64,000 nucleotides of DNA from Sporohalobacter salinus (GCF_016908635.1 NZ_JAFBEG010000001.1:62001-126000), one strand, 5' to 3'; numbered from the stretch's first letter, positions 53,335 through 63,624 are shown. A program made the numbers and translations. Notes: generated by a model from the letters alone, not told the origin.

Positions 53335-53727
53335 ATGGTTTATGAGCTAACAATAAATACTAATTCAAAGACTGAAATGGTAGATATAACTAATAAAATT
53401 CAGGGTTTAATTTTGGATTCGGGCATGGAAGGTGGAATTTGTACTCTATTTGTGCCTCATACTACTGCTGCGGTTACTATTAATGAGAATGCTGATTTGA
53501 CAGTACAGAAAGATATTTTAAAAGAATTAAATAAAGTAATTCCTTTTGAAGATGATTACCAACATTTAGAAGGTAATTCAGCTGCTCATATTAAATCAAC
53601 TTTAGTTGGATGTAGTCAACAATTGATTATCGAGAAAGGAGAATTAGTTTTGGGAACTTGGCAGGGGATTTATTTTTGTGAATTTGATGGTCCCCGTTCT
53701 AGAAAATTAAAAGTGAAATTGGCTTAA
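53335..53727 (+). CDS. yjbQ: YjbQ family protein (UPF0047)
   Basis: A 130-residue YjbQ/UPF0047 protein with the diagnostic segments CTLFVPHTTAAVTINENAD, HLEGNSAAHIKSTLVG and LGTWQGIYFCEFDGPRSRK. Members show weak thiamine-phosphate synthase activity in E. coli, but the true role is not settled. ATG 53335 follows GGTAGGAGGGG. It heads a run of plus-strand genes with PHP phosphatase and typA. Confidence 0.93.
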   Translation: MVYELTINTNSKTEMVDITNKIQGLILDSGMEGGICTLFVPHTTAAVTINENADLTVQKDILKELNKVIPFEDDYQHLEGNSAAHIKSTLVGCSQQLIIEKGELVLGTWQGIYFCEFDGPRSRKLKVKLA

Positions 53728-53752
53728 TAAGAATAGGCAGAGGAGGAAAGGG

Positions 53753-54514
53753 ATGTTAGTAGATTACCATGTTCACCCTATTGCTCACGATGATGGGGAT
53801 CATTCAGAAGATAATTTAAGAGAATTTGTTAAACAGGCTAAAAAGGTGGGAGTTAGAGAATTAGGAATTGCTGATCATAATCGTTACTTTGATGCTTTTC
53901 AACCTGAAAATATTCAGACTATTAATAAAGAATTTGGAGAAGTTGAACTTAAATTTGGAATTGAGATGGATTATACTCCTGGACAAGAAGAAGAGATTGC
54001 TGAATTTTTAGATGAATTTGAGTTAGATTATGTAATTGGTTCTATACATTATCTTGGTGATTGGATGTTCGATCATCCTGACTATGTTGATGAATATAAT
54101 AATCGTGATATTGATGAAATATATGAAAGATACTTCAATTATGTATCACAAGCTGCTAAGTCAGGTTTGTTTGACATTATAGGTCATCTTGATTTGATTA
54201 AAGTTTTTGATTTTCACCCCTGTTGTGATATATTAGAATATGCTAAACTAGTTTTAGAGACGATAGCTGACGAAGACCTTTGTATTGAGATTAATACTAA
54301 TGGGCTTAATAAACCGGTAGAAGAGATTTATCCTAGCCGTAAGATATTACAGGAAGCTTACAATTTAGAAATTCCAGTTACTTTAAGTTCTGATGCTCAT
54401 GTTCCTGAACGAGTAGGAGAAGAACTAGAGATGGCAAAAGAAATTTTAAAAGAAATAGGATATAGAGAAATAGCTACTTTTAAGAAACGTCAGTGTAAAT
54501 TAATAAGTATTTAA
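53753..54514 (+). CDS. hisJ: PHP-domain histidinol-phosphatase-like protein
   Basis: A 253-residue PHP-domain protein. Metal ligands occur in DYHVHPIAHDDG, GIADHNRYF, KFGIEMDYTP, GSIHYLG, IGHLDLIK and SSDAHVPE, the pattern of HisK/HisJ histidinol phosphatases. No other his genes are in the window, so the substrate may be another phosphate ester. ATG 53753 follows GAGGAAAGGG. Confidence 0.82.
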   Translation: MLVDYHVHPIAHDDGDHSEDNLREFVKQAKKVGVRELGIADHNRYFDAFQPENIQTINKEFGEVELKFGIEMDYTPGQEEEIAEFLDEFELDYVIGSIHYLGDWMFDHPDYVDEYNNRDIDEIYERYFNYVSQAAKSGLFDIIGHLDLIKVFDFHPCCDILEYAKLVLETIADEDLCIEINTNGLNKPVEEIYPSRKILQEAYNLEIPVTLSSDAHVPERVGEELEMAKEILKEIGYREIATFKKRQCKLISI

Positions 54515-54546
54515 AGTTTAATGATAAATAGAGGAGAATTATAATA

Positions 54547-56367
54547 ATGGGATTAGTTACTAGAGATGATATTAGAAATATAGCTATTATTGCACATGTT
54601 GATCATGGTAAGACGACATTAGTAGACGGAATGTTAAAACAAAGCGGAATCTTTCATGAACAGAAGCAAGTAGAAAACAGAGTAATGGATACTAATGATT
54701 TAGAAAAAGAACGGGGTATTACGATTTTATCGAAAAATACAGCTATTGATTATAAAGGAATTAAGGTCAATATTGTTGATACTCCTGGTCATGCTGATTT
54801 TGGTGGAGAAGTAGAGAGAATTTTAAAGATGGTAGATGGAGTATTATTAATTGTAGATGCTTTTGAAGGGCCGATGCCTCAGACTAAGTTTGTATTGAGA
54901 AAAGCATTAAATTTAGATTTGAAGCCAATAGTGGTAATTAATAAGATAGATCGCAGTAATGCTCGCCCCTATGAAGTAGAAGATGAAGTTTTAGAATTAT
55001 TCATTGAATTAGAGGCTTCTGATGAACAGTTAGAGTTTCCTGTAATTTATGCTTCTGGATTAGAAGGATTTTCTAAAGAAAAATTAGATGAGGAAAATAG
55101 AAATTTAGAACCGTTATTTCAGAAAATAATTACTCAAATTCCACCACCGACTGTAGATTTGAATGCACCATTACAGATGATAGTGACTACAATAGAATAT
55201 AATGATTATGTAGGTAGACTTGCAGTAGGGAAGATTAAACAGGGTAAGATATCTAATGGAGCTTTAGTTTCAATCTGTAGATCTGATGGTAGTATTATTA
55301 CTGATCAGATAAGTAATCTCTATCAGTATTCAGGTCTTGGACGCAAAGAAGTTGAAGATGCGAAAGCAGGTGACATAGTAGCTATTTCTGGGCTGAATGA
55401 AATAAATATTGGGGAAACAATTGCTGATAAAGATGATCCAAAGCCGTTACCATTTATTGAGATTGAAAAGCCTACTGTGACAATGACATTTACTACTAAT
55501 GATAGTCCTTTCGCTGGTCAAGAAGGTGAGTTTTTAACTTCGCGTCATCTTCAGGCTAGATTTGATAAAGAATTAGAGAGGAATGTAGCTTTGGATGTGA
55601 CTGAAACTAATAGTCCAGATACCTGGCGTGTTTCTGGTCGGGGTGTGCTTCATTTATCAGTTTTAATTGAAACTATGCGCCGTGAAGGTTATGAGTTTCA
55701 AGTTTCTAAACCAGATGTAATTACTAAACAAGAAGATGGTCAAAAATTAGAACCAATAAAAGAGTTAGTGATTGATATTCCTGAAAAATTCATGGGAACA
55801 ATTATGGAGGAAATAGGACAGCGTAAAGGACAGATGCAGAATATGAAGCATCTTAATGCTGAGAGAATTAGATTAATATTTGAAATTCCAGCTAGGGGGC
55901 TAATTGGTTTTAGATCTGATTTTTTAACTATAACTAAAGGAGAAGGAATTATTAATCATACTTTTTCTCATTATGCTCCTTATAAAGGAGGATTACCTGA
56001 ACGGCAACATGGTTCTTTAGTAGCAACTGAAAAAGGAGAAGTAACGAGATTTGGTATCTTTAATGCTCAGGAAAGAGGAATAATATTTGTTAGTCCTGGA
56101 ACTAGAGTTTATCGGGGAATGATAATTGGAGAGAATGCACGGCCAAGTGATTTAGATATTAACATCTGCAAACAGAAAAAACTAGATAATATGCGTTCTG
56201 GTTCAGCTGATGAAGCAATCGATTTAATTCCTCCTACTGAATTGAGTTTAGAAGAAGCTTTAAATTATATTGCTGATGATGAGTATGTAGAAATTACTCC
56301 TAAAAATATTAGATTAAGAAAGAAAATTTTAAATGCGAAGAAACGCAGAAGAGCTAAAAAGAATTAA
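54547..56367 (+). CDS. typA: Translational GTPase TypA/BipA
   Basis: A 606-residue ribosome-associated GTPase of the EF-G family. G1 AHVDHGKTTL, switch I ERGITILSKNTA, G3 DTPGHADFGGEV, G4 NKIDR and the C-terminal GEGIINHTFSHYAPYKG are typical. It assists 50S assembly and stress adaptation. ATG 54547 follows GAGGAGAAT. Normal length. Confidence 0.97.
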   Translation: MGLVTRDDIRNIAIIAHVDHGKTTLVDGMLKQSGIFHEQKQVENRVMDTNDLEKERGITILSKNTAIDYKGIKVNIVDTPGHADFGGEVERILKMVDGVLLIVDAFEGPMPQTKFVLRKALNLDLKPIVVINKIDRSNARPYEVEDEVLELFIELEASDEQLEFPVIYASGLEGFSKEKLDEENRNLEPLFQKIITQIPPPTVDLNAPLQMIVTTIEYNDYVGRLAVGKIKQGKISNGALVSICRSDGSIITDQISNLYQYSGLGRKEVEDAKAGDIVAISGLNEINIGETIADKDDPKPLPFIEIEKPTVTMTFTTNDSPFAGQEGEFLTSRHLQARFDKELERNVALDVTETNSPDTWRVSGRGVLHLSVLIETMRREGYEFQVSKPDVITKQEDGQKLEPIKELVIDIPEKFMGTIMEEIGQRKGQMQNMKHLNAERIRLIFEIPARGLIGFRSDFLTITKGEGIINHTFSHYAPYKGGLPERQHGSLVATEKGEVTRFGIFNAQERGIIFVSPGTRVYRGMIIGENARPSDLDINICKQKKLDNMRSGSADEAIDLIPPTELSLEEALNYIADDEYVEITPKNIRLRKKILNAKKRRRAKKN

Positions 56368-56499
56368 CAGTTATCTAAGCGGAAGAATTGCTCAGCTTTA
56401 TTTTAGTTTTGGGCAGGAAAAGCATTTATCTATGAGGAAATTTAGTTTTAGACGATGAAAATAACCTTTAGTGATAATTAATTCGAGAGGGGGAAGGGA

Positions 56500-57690
56500 A
56501 TGTATCTAACATCGAGAGTAGAAGAAATTGATGAATCACCTACCTTAGCAATTAGCTCAAAAGCAAAGCAAATGAAAAATCAGGGACTTGATATTGTTGG
56601 TCTAGGAGCTGGAGAACCTGATTTTGAAACACCTGATCATATAAAAGAAGCAGGAATTGAAGCGATTGAGGCTGGATTTACTCACTATACTACTACTTCT
56701 GGGATCCAAGAATTAAAAGAAGCTATCTGTAATAAATTAAAGAGAGATAATGGTTTAGAGTATAATACAGATGAAATTATTGTTTCTTCTGGAGCTAAAC
56801 ATTCATTATATAATACTCTTCAGGCGATTTGCGAAGAAGGGGATGAAATTATTGTACCTACACCTTACTGGGTAAGCTATCCTCAGCAGATTAAATTAGC
56901 TGGAGGAGAAACAGTAGTTATTGAAACAAGCGAAGAGAATGGTTTTAAACTCAAGCCTGAAGATTTAAAAGCTAAAATTAATAATAAGACTCGGGGGATT
57001 ATTTTAAATACGCCATCTAATCCGACAGGAACTGTCTATACAGAAGAAGAATTAGCAGAGATTGCTAAAATAGCTGTCGAAAATGGAATTTATATTATTG
57101 CTGATGAAATTTACGAAAAGATATATTATGACCAGAAGCCAGTAAGTATAGCTAGCTTGAATAAAGAAATTAAAGAATTAACAATTTTAATTAATGGAGT
57201 TTCAAAGGCTTATTCAATGACTGGATGGAGAATTGGCTATGCGGCAGCCGAGAGTGAAATAGTATCAGCAATGTCGAAACTTCAAAGCCATAGTACTTCT
57301 AATCCAAATTCTATTGCTCAGAAGGCTAGTTTAGCTGCCTTGCAGGGAAGTCAAGAGCCAGTAGAAAAGATGGTAACAGCTTTCGAGAAAAGAAGAAATT
57401 ATATATTAGATAGAATTAATCGAATTAATGGGCTATCAGCTCGAAAACCTAAAGGGGCCTTTTATCTTTTTGTTAATGTTTCTGAATTAATAGGAAGTAA
57501 GATAGCTAATAATGAGGTTGTTGATGATAATAAACTGGCTGATGTTTTACTTACTGAAGCAAAAGTAGCAGTAGTACCAGGTTCTGCTTTTGGAGCGCCT
57601 AGTTATCTGCGGTTGTCTTATGCTGCATCTTTATCAGAATTAACCAAAGCTTTGGATAGAATTGAGGGATTATTAGGAACCGAAGCTTAA
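56500..57690 (+). CDS. Class I PLP aminotransferase (aspartate aminotransferase-like)
   Basis: A 396-residue fold-type I aminotransferase of the AspC gamma group. GAGEPDFETPDHIKEAG, TPYWVSYPQQIKLAGG, LNTPSNPTG, IADEIYEKI and the PLP lysine in NGVSKAYSMTGWRIGYA are visible. Aspartate and 2-oxoglutarate are the likely substrates. ATG 56500 follows GAGGGGG. It converges on ytrI, overlapping its end by four bases. Confidence 0.93.
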   Translation: MYLTSRVEEIDESPTLAISSKAKQMKNQGLDIVGLGAGEPDFETPDHIKEAGIEAIEAGFTHYTTTSGIQELKEAICNKLKRDNGLEYNTDEIIVSSGAKHSLYNTLQAICEEGDEIIVPTPYWVSYPQQIKLAGGETVVIETSEENGFKLKPEDLKAKINNKTRGIILNTPSNPTGTVYTEEELAEIAKIAVENGIYIIADEIYEKIYYDQKPVSIASLNKEIKELTILINGVSKAYSMTGWRIGYAAAESEIVSAMSKLQSHSTSNPNSIAQKASLAALQGSQEPVEKMVTAFEKRRNYILDRINRINGLSARKPKGAFYLFVNVSELIGSKIANNEVVDDNKLADVLLTEAKVAVVPGSAFGAPSYLRLSYAASLSELTKALDRIEGLLGTEA

Positions 57691-58160
57691 TTTGACTCAG
57701 CAGCTTTAACTTTAATTATAGTTTCTCGTTGAAGAAGTAGCCAGATTAAATTTATTTTATAATTTGTGTCATCAACAAGAATTACTCGGTCGTCAATAGT
57801 ATTACTAATTAAAGTACCATCAATTTTGTTCATCTGGCGACCGATAATGCTTTTTAATAATTCATATAATTTTTCTTTTAATTTTTGTTTGATATGTTTA
57901 TTTTCTTCAGTTTCAATTATAATTTTTATATTTTGGACTACTTTCCACTTTCTATTAGCTAAGCTTTCTTCGAGTTTTTTTAATTCATTATTTTTAGTTT
58001 GAATCTTATTAGTTAGTTCATTATTTTCATAAATTAGTTGATCAATTTGACGGGCAGTAATTAAATTTATTATTAGCCCACCGACAATCACCCCTAAAAT
58101 AAAAGCGGCTAGTAGTTGATATAGTTCACGTTGGGTAAGAGTTAAGAATCTGAATTTCAT
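57687..58160 (-). CDS. ytrI: YtrI-like sporulation membrane protein
   Basis: A 157-residue protein with one N-terminal membrane segment (LLAAFILGVIVGGLIINLI), a coiled coil near 40-75 and a soluble C-terminal domain (VVQNIKIIIETEENKHIKQK). Sequence identity is not obvious by eye, but size, topology and position directly after a ytrH gene and next to dnaE match Bacillus ytrI, needed for proper forespore development. ATG 58160 lies three bases after the ytrH stop. Confidence 0.65.
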   Translation of the reverse strand: MKFRFLTLTQRELYQLLAAFILGVIVGGLIINLITARQIDQLIYENNELTNKIQTKNNELKKLEESLANRKWKVVQNIKIIIETEENKHIKQKLKEKLYELLKSIIGRQMNKIDGTLISNTIDDRVILVDDTNYKINLIWLLLQRETIIKVKAAESN

Positions 58161-58163
58161 GAT

Positions 58164-58475
58164 TTATTTACCCCCAGTTAGAATAGTAATTAACCAGATT
58201 GCTAATTGGGCTCCTAAAAAAGCTGAGATCAGAATTAATAGCTGTTTAGCTACTAAAGATATTTTTCCTTCCATAAAGCCACCTTCTAAAACTCTTAAAT
58301 TGGAAAAAGTTCCACCAATAGCAGTGGCAATAGCCCAGAGTTTAATATCTTTAGCTAATTTAAACATAAGTTTAATCGGTGACTGCTGTGTAAGAACTCC
58401 GGCTAAGCTACCGACTAAGACTCCACCTAATAAAACTCCAAGTGAAGTAAAGAAGGCTATAATTATTCTTTGCAT
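58164..58475 (-). CDS. ytrH: YtrH-like sporulation membrane protein
   Basis: A 103-residue very hydrophobic protein (IIIAFFTSLGVLLGGVLVGSLAG, AIATAIGGTFSNLRVLEGGF, LLILISAFLGAQLAIW), matching the spore YtrH family. In Bacillus subtilis ytrH and ytrI are sporulation genes beside dnaE, and here they are divergent from dnaE. Its presence suggests the organism can form spores. ATG 58475 follows GCAGGTGATA. Confidence 0.85.
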   Translation of the reverse strand: MQRIIIAFFTSLGVLLGGVLVGSLAGVLTQQSPIKLMFKLAKDIKLWAIATAIGGTFSNLRVLEGGFMEGKISLVAKQLLILISAFLGAQLAIWLITILTGGK

Positions 58476-58642
58476 ATTATCACCTGCTTAAATTGTTAAT
58501 AATATATATTGATTTAAGTATTGATTTAGAACCGCCTTTTAAAGGCAGGATTTTAGAGTAGTTAGCGTGAATTAGTATATATTAGGGTAATAGACGCTTA
58601 AGATATTAACAGATTATTTTTAGTAATAAAGGAGGGCTGGTA

Positions 58643-61600
58643 ATGAGTGAATTTGTGCATCTTCATGTTCATACTGAATATAGTCTCCTTGATGGAGCAG
58701 CTAAAATTGAAGAATTAGTAACTCAAGCTGCTGATTATGGAATGCCAGCCTTAGCTATTACTGATCATGGAAATATGTATGGAGTAGTAGAGTTTTATAA
58801 AGCAGCTAAAAAAGCAGGGATTAAGCCAATTATTGGATCTGAAGTTTATGTAGCTCCAGATAGTAGATTTGATCAAAAAAGTGGACAATCAGATAGTCCT
58901 TATCATTTAGTTTTATTGGCTAAGAATAATCAGGGATATCGAAATTTATTGAAGTTAGTTTCTAAAGGATATCTTGAAGGATTTTATTATAAACCGCGAG
59001 TTGATCTAGAATTACTTAAAGAGTTTAGTGAAGGTTTAATCTGTTTAAGTGGTTGTTTGGCCGGTAGAATCCCCAGAGATCTTTTGAATGAACAAGAGCA
59101 GCAGGCAAGAAAGATGATCAAGACATACCAAGATATATTTGGTGAAAATAATTTTTATTTAGAATTACAGGATCAAGGATTAAGAAAAGAAAAGATAGTT
59201 AATCATTCATTAATAGATTTAGGAAGAGAATTGGATGTACCGTTAGTAGCTACTAATGATGTACATTACTTAAACCAGGAAGATGCTCAGGCCCATGATG
59301 TATTGCTCTGTATTCAGACTGGAAAAAAATTAACAACAGAAGATAGAATGAAATTTCCCAATGATGAATTTTACTTAAAGAATAATCAGGAAATGGCTGA
59401 GATTTTTTCTGAAGTTCCACAGGCAATTGAAAATACAAGAGAAATTGCTGAGCGTTGTAATGTAGAACTTGATTTTGACCAAACATATCTTCCTTATTAT
59501 GAGGTTCCGGATGAGGAAAGTTTGTCTTCTTATTTGCAGGAATTATGTTTAAAAGGAGCTAGAAGGCGATATGGCGAATTAACTGAGGAAGTAAAAGAAC
59601 GGTTAGATTATGAATTAGAGATTATTAATGAAATGGGTTATCCAGCTTATTTTTTAATTGTCTGGGATTTCATTGAATATGCTAAAGATAAGGGGATTAT
59701 GGTTGGGCCCGGTCGTGGTAGTGCAGCTGGGAGTTTAGTTTCTTATGTCTTAGGAATTACAGATATAGATCCGTTAGAACATGGTTTGATTTTTGAACGA
59801 TTTTTGAATCCGCAGCGTGTTAGTATGCCTGATATTGATATAGATTTCTGTTATCAGCGTCGTGATGAAGTAATTGATTATGTAACTGAAGAATATGGAC
59901 AAGATCGAGTAGCTCAAATTATTACTTTCGGGACTATGGCAGCTCGAGCAGTAGTGAGAGATGTAGGAAGAGTTTTAGATTTACCCTATGCACAAGTAGA
60001 TGAGATAGCGAAATTAATACCTTTTGGTGCTGATTTAGAGGAGGCTTTGGAATCTTCTCAGGACCTTAAGGAGCTTTATCATAAAAAGGATAGGGTTAAA
60101 GAATTAATTGATTATGCTCAGAAATTAGAAGGATTACCGCGCCATGCTTCTACCCATGCAGCAGGAGTTGTCATTTCTAAGGAAAAATTAACAGAGTATA
60201 CTCCTCTTCAACAAAATAAAGGAGAGGTTACTACTCAGTATCCAATGGGGGATTTAGAAGCTATTGGCCTGTTAAAGATGGATTTTCTGGGATTGAGAAC
60301 TCTAACAGTAATTAATAATACCTTAGAGATTATTGAACAAACTCAGGATGTTGAACTTAATTTAGCTGAGATTTCCCTGGATGATGAAAAGACATATGAA
60401 CTGTTGCAGACAGGTAATACTGAGGGGCTTTTTCAGATTGAATCAAATCTTTTTCAGCGGTTAATTGCTGACTTAAAGCCGACACGTTTTGAAGATTTAA
60501 TTGCTCTATTAGCTTTAGGGAGACCTGGGCCGTTAGGTAGTGGAATGGTGGATGATTTTATCAAACGGTGCCACGGTGAAGCTGAGGTAGAGTATCCTCA
60601 TCCTGTGTTAAAAGAAATTTTAGAAGAAACTTATGGCGTTATTCTCTATCAGGAACAGGTAATGCGGATTGCCAATGAAATAGCAGGTTATAGTCTTGGT
60701 GAAGCTGATATTCTTCGTCGTGGGATGGGAAAAAAGAAGCCAGAATTGTTAAAGAAGCATCGACAGAAGTTCATTGATGGTGCTTTAGAGAAAGGATATT
60801 CGGAAGAATTAGCTAATGAATTATTTGATTTAATGGAATATTTCGGCGGCTATGGGTTTAATAAATCACATAGTGCTGCATATGCATTTGTTTCTTATCG
60901 GACAGCTTATCTTAAGACCTATTATCCGGTAGAATTTATGGCAGCATTATTAAGCAGTGTTATGGGTAATAGTGATAAAGTTGCCCGTTATATAGAAGAA
61001 TGTAATCGAATGGAGATTGAAGTTCTACCGCCTGATGTGAATGAGAGTGAAGTTAGATTTACTGTGGTTGAAGATAGAATTAGATTTGGATTAGAGGCAG
61101 TTAAAAATGTAGGACAGAAAGCTATTGAAGAAATAATCAGATCTCGAAAAGAAGAAGGGAACTTTGAATCTCTAGCTGATTTTTGTCAAAAGGTTTCCTT
61201 AGGTAAAGTTAATCAGCGGGTGATAGAAAGCTTAATTAAAGCTGGGGCCTTTGATTCATTAGGTGCTCACCGGTCACAGATGTTAACGGTTTTAGAAGAT
61301 TTATATGAGCAGGCTCGTCAGATACAGAAAGAGAAAGGGAACGGACAGCAGTCTTTTGGTGATTTTCTAGATGCTGATGAGTTTGGAAATGTTGAAATTA
61401 GACTGCCTGAAATGTCTGAATATAGTCATGAGCAGTTATTAGCTATGGAGCGGGAATATCTGGGACTTTATATCTCTGGTCATCCTATTGATAAGTACCA
61501 GAATTTATTATCTAAGAATAGATTTAAATCGATAGTAGCTATTAAAGATTTATCTGATGAGGAAGAAGTTAAATTTGGAGGTATTATAAATGATTTAAAT

Positions 61601-62032
61601 CAGATTGTAACTAAAAATGGAAAAGATATGGCTTTTTTAGAGTTAGAAGATAGAACGGGGCGATTAGAAGTAATAGTCTTTCCTGAACAGTATAATGATT
61701 CTCAGGAATTATTAATTCCAAAGAATTTTATAATGGGTAAAGGGAGATTAGATAAAAATGAAGAGGGGACTAAATTAATTGCTCAAAAATTACATGAAGC
61801 TCCTGAAGAGAAATTATATTTGAAATTAGAAGATATAAATTCAAAACAATTACAACGATTAGCTAGAGTATTAAAAGGAGTTTCAGGTTCTACTCCTGTT
61901 TATCTGGTACTTAAATTAGCCAAAGAGAAGATTGTTATTTCAACTGGTAATCAGTTTTCAGTTAAATTGGAAACAGAATTGGAAAATAAGCTACAAGAGA
62001 TTTCTGGAGTAAAAGATTACATTTTAGCTTAA
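58643..62032 (+). CDS. dnaE: DNA polymerase III alpha subunit DnaE
   Basis: A 1129-residue C-family replicative polymerase. An N-terminal PHP domain (HLHVHTEYSLLDGAAKI, ITDHGNMYG) is followed by the palm with catalytic aspartates in PDIDIDFCYQRRDEV, the fingers (GPGRGSAAGSLVSY), the helix-hairpin-helix region near 850-880, an OB fold (VKFGGIINDLNQIVTKNGKD) and a short tail. Length is normal for DnaE1/DnaE. ATG 58643 follows AGGAGGG. Firmicutes also have PolC elsewhere. Confidence 0.97.
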   Translation: MSEFVHLHVHTEYSLLDGAAKIEELVTQAADYGMPALAITDHGNMYGVVEFYKAAKKAGIKPIIGSEVYVAPDSRFDQKSGQSDSPYHLVLLAKNNQGYRNLLKLVSKGYLEGFYYKPRVDLELLKEFSEGLICLSGCLAGRIPRDLLNEQEQQARKMIKTYQDIFGENNFYLELQDQGLRKEKIVNHSLIDLGRELDVPLVATNDVHYLNQEDAQAHDVLLCIQTGKKLTTEDRMKFPNDEFYLKNNQEMAEIFSEVPQAIENTREIAERCNVELDFDQTYLPYYEVPDEESLSSYLQELCLKGARRRYGELTEEVKERLDYELEIINEMGYPAYFLIVWDFIEYAKDKGIMVGPGRGSAAGSLVSYVLGITDIDPLEHGLIFERFLNPQRVSMPDIDIDFCYQRRDEVIDYVTEEYGQDRVAQIITFGTMAARAVVRDVGRVLDLPYAQVDEIAKLIPFGADLEEALESSQDLKELYHKKDRVKELIDYAQKLEGLPRHASTHAAGVVISKEKLTEYTPLQQNKGEVTTQYPMGDLEAIGLLKMDFLGLRTLTVINNTLEIIEQTQDVELNLAEISLDDEKTYELLQTGNTEGLFQIESNLFQRLIADLKPTRFEDLIALLALGRPGPLGSGMVDDFIKRCHGEAEVEYPHPVLKEILEETYGVILYQEQVMRIANEIAGYSLGEADILRRGMGKKKPELLKKHRQKFIDGALEKGYSEELANELFDLMEYFGGYGFNKSHSAAYAFVSYRTAYLKTYYPVEFMAALLSSVMGNSDKVARYIEECNRMEIEVLPPDVNESEVRFTVVEDRIRFGLEAVKNVGQKAIEEIIRSRKEEGNFESLADFCQKVSLGKVNQRVIESLIKAGAFDSLGAHRSQMLTVLEDLYEQARQIQKEKGNGQQSFGDFLDADEFGNVEIRLPEMSEYSHEQLLAMEREYLGLYISGHPIDKYQNLLSKNRFKSIVAIKDLSDEEEVKFGGIINDLNQIVTKNGKDMAFLELEDRTGRLEVIVFPEQYNDSQELLIPKNFIMGKGRLDKNEEGTKLIAQKLHEAPEEKLYLKLEDINSKQLQRLARVLKGVSGSTPVYLVLKLAKEKIVISTGNQFSVKLETELENKLQEISGVKDYILA

Positions 62033-62089
62033 TCAAACATATAATGAATATATCATAATAGTTTAAGGAGTTTATAGGAGGGGAATTAG

Positions 62090-62575
62090 ATGAAGGAATT
62101 GGTAATTAATTTATTAAAACAAAGAGGAGTTAAGTTAAGGTCCATAGCAGAGATTGCTTATGATTTACAGTCACCTTATAATCCTGGTTTGACGTTAGAA
62201 GACTGTATTATCAGTGTGGAGCAGGTATTTGAAAAACGCGAGGTACAACATACAATTTTAACTGGATTAGCTTTAGATAAGATGGCCGAGGAAGATAACT
62301 TAGAAGAACCATTAGCTACTATTATTAAGACTGATGAGCCGCTATATGGAATTGATGAAAGTCTAGCTATGACTATAGCTAATATATATGGTACTATTGG
62401 AGTAACTAGCTTTGGATATTTGGATAAAAAGAAGACGGGAATTATTGAAGAGCTGGATAGTAGTGAAGGAAGAGTTGATACCTTTCTTGATGACATTGTG
62501 GCTGGAATTGCTTCGGCTGCTTCGGCGAGATTGGCTCATCAATTAAAGAAAGAAGAACAGGCTGAGATTTCATAA
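62090..62575 (+). CDS. pgpA: Phosphatidylglycerophosphatase A-family protein
   Basis: A 161-residue soluble PgpA/YutG-type protein. The C-terminal GRVDTFLDDIVAGIASAASARL and the middle IIKTDEPLYGIDESLAMTIANIYGTIGV fit the family, though membrane segments typical of E. coli PgpA are missing, as in Bacillus YutG. It probably dephosphorylates phosphatidylglycerophosphate or a related lipid. ATG 62090 follows AGGAGGGG. Confidence 0.82.
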   Translation: MKELVINLLKQRGVKLRSIAEIAYDLQSPYNPGLTLEDCIISVEQVFEKREVQHTILTGLALDKMAEEDNLEEPLATIIKTDEPLYGIDESLAMTIANIYGTIGVTSFGYLDKKKTGIIEELDSSEGRVDTFLDDIVAGIASAASARLAHQLKKEEQAEIS

Positions 62576-62607
62576 TATTTTAGAAAATTGAATGGGAGGG
62601 GAGCGGT

Positions 62608-63588
62608 GTGGAAGGGAGTCAAATAGATTATTATCAGATAAGAACTACTGTAGGCGGTACTGAAAGTTATAAACTACGAGAGAAAATTTCTGATTATGAT
62701 ATTCACTATTCAGTTAAAGTAATTAGAGGACCTGAGGGAAGAAGGGTTGATTTGTCAGTTGTAGTTAAAAGTGAGATGTTAGAAGAAATGATGGCTTTAA
62801 TTAAAGATATATGTATGGACCCAATTATTACTATCGTTCCTGTTGCAGATTTCAAAGATCAAAAAGAAGTAAGAGATTGGCGGCAAGTAACATTAATGGA
62901 TGGAGCTAGTGTTAGTTCTTTAGCAGAACTTTATGATGGAGTTTATTTAGATCATGGTAGTCGAGTAGTAGGTAATGCTATTTTAAATGAAGAAGTTAGA
63001 ATTGGTCAAAATACATTTGTTGGAACTGGTGTGATTATTAGAAAGAATACAGGTATTGGCGATAATTGTCATATTGGTACTGGAGCTATTATTGGTGATA
63101 ATGTTGAAATTGGAAATAATGTTAAGATTGAAGAGAATGTCACAATTAGAAGTGATGTAAAGATTGGAAATGATGTTTCAATTGGTACTGCTGCTAATTT
63201 AGAAAGTAATGTAACGATTAAAGATAAAATTCGGATTGGACCTTTGGCTAGAATTTTTAATGTTGGTCGTAAACGGGCTGAATTAGAATCTGCTGAAGAT
63301 CGAAAAGTTATTTCTACAGTTATTGAAGGAGGTACTTTTGTGGGCAGTGGTGCTATTGTAGGAGGAAAGATTGGGAAGAATGTAATGGTTGGTTCTAATG
63401 CAATTGTGCATACTGCTAATATAGAAGCTGAAGTTACTGTTGGCTCTGGAGCTGTTGTACCTTATGGAGGGAAAGTAGAGTCTGGTTTGACTGTTATTGG
63501 TTCTCCGGCTAAGCCTATTGAACATTATCAGCAGGAAAAGGAGCTTTTTGACTTTTTATCTGAGAAGTATAAAGATGAGTTAGATTAA
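62608..63588 (+). CDS. Left-handed beta-helix (hexapeptide-repeat) protein
   Basis: A 326-residue protein. The first 90 residues form a separate domain (YYQIRTTVGGTESYKLREKI) of unknown type; then about 20 hexapeptide turns ([IV]G-x-N-x-x, for example IGDNCHIGTGAIIGDNVEIG) build a left-handed beta-helix, interrupted near 215-235. Such folds are usual in acyl- and nucleotidyl-sugar transferases, but no catalytic His is obvious and no substrate domain is recognised. GTG 62608 follows GGGAGGGGAG. Function unknown. Confidence 0.8.
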   Translation: MEGSQIDYYQIRTTVGGTESYKLREKISDYDIHYSVKVIRGPEGRRVDLSVVVKSEMLEEMMALIKDICMDPIITIVPVADFKDQKEVRDWRQVTLMDGASVSSLAELYDGVYLDHGSRVVGNAILNEEVRIGQNTFVGTGVIIRKNTGIGDNCHIGTGAIIGDNVEIGNNVKIEENVTIRSDVKIGNDVSIGTAANLESNVTIKDKIRIGPLARIFNVGRKRAELESAEDRKVISTVIEGGTFVGSGAIVGGKIGKNVMVGSNAIVHTANIEAEVTVGSGAVVPYGGKVESGLTVIGSPAKPIEHYQQEKELFDFLSEKYKDELD

Positions 63589-63595
63589 TAAGTGC

Positions 63596-63624
63596 TTGAC
63601 AATAAAGGTTAAGTATATTATCAT
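63596..63624 (+). promoter_or_regulatory. Sigma-A promoter of mtrB
   Basis: Perfect TTGACA (63596-63601), a 17-bp spacer and TATCAT (63619-63624, five of six). It gives a leader of about 105 nt. Confidence 0.78.
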
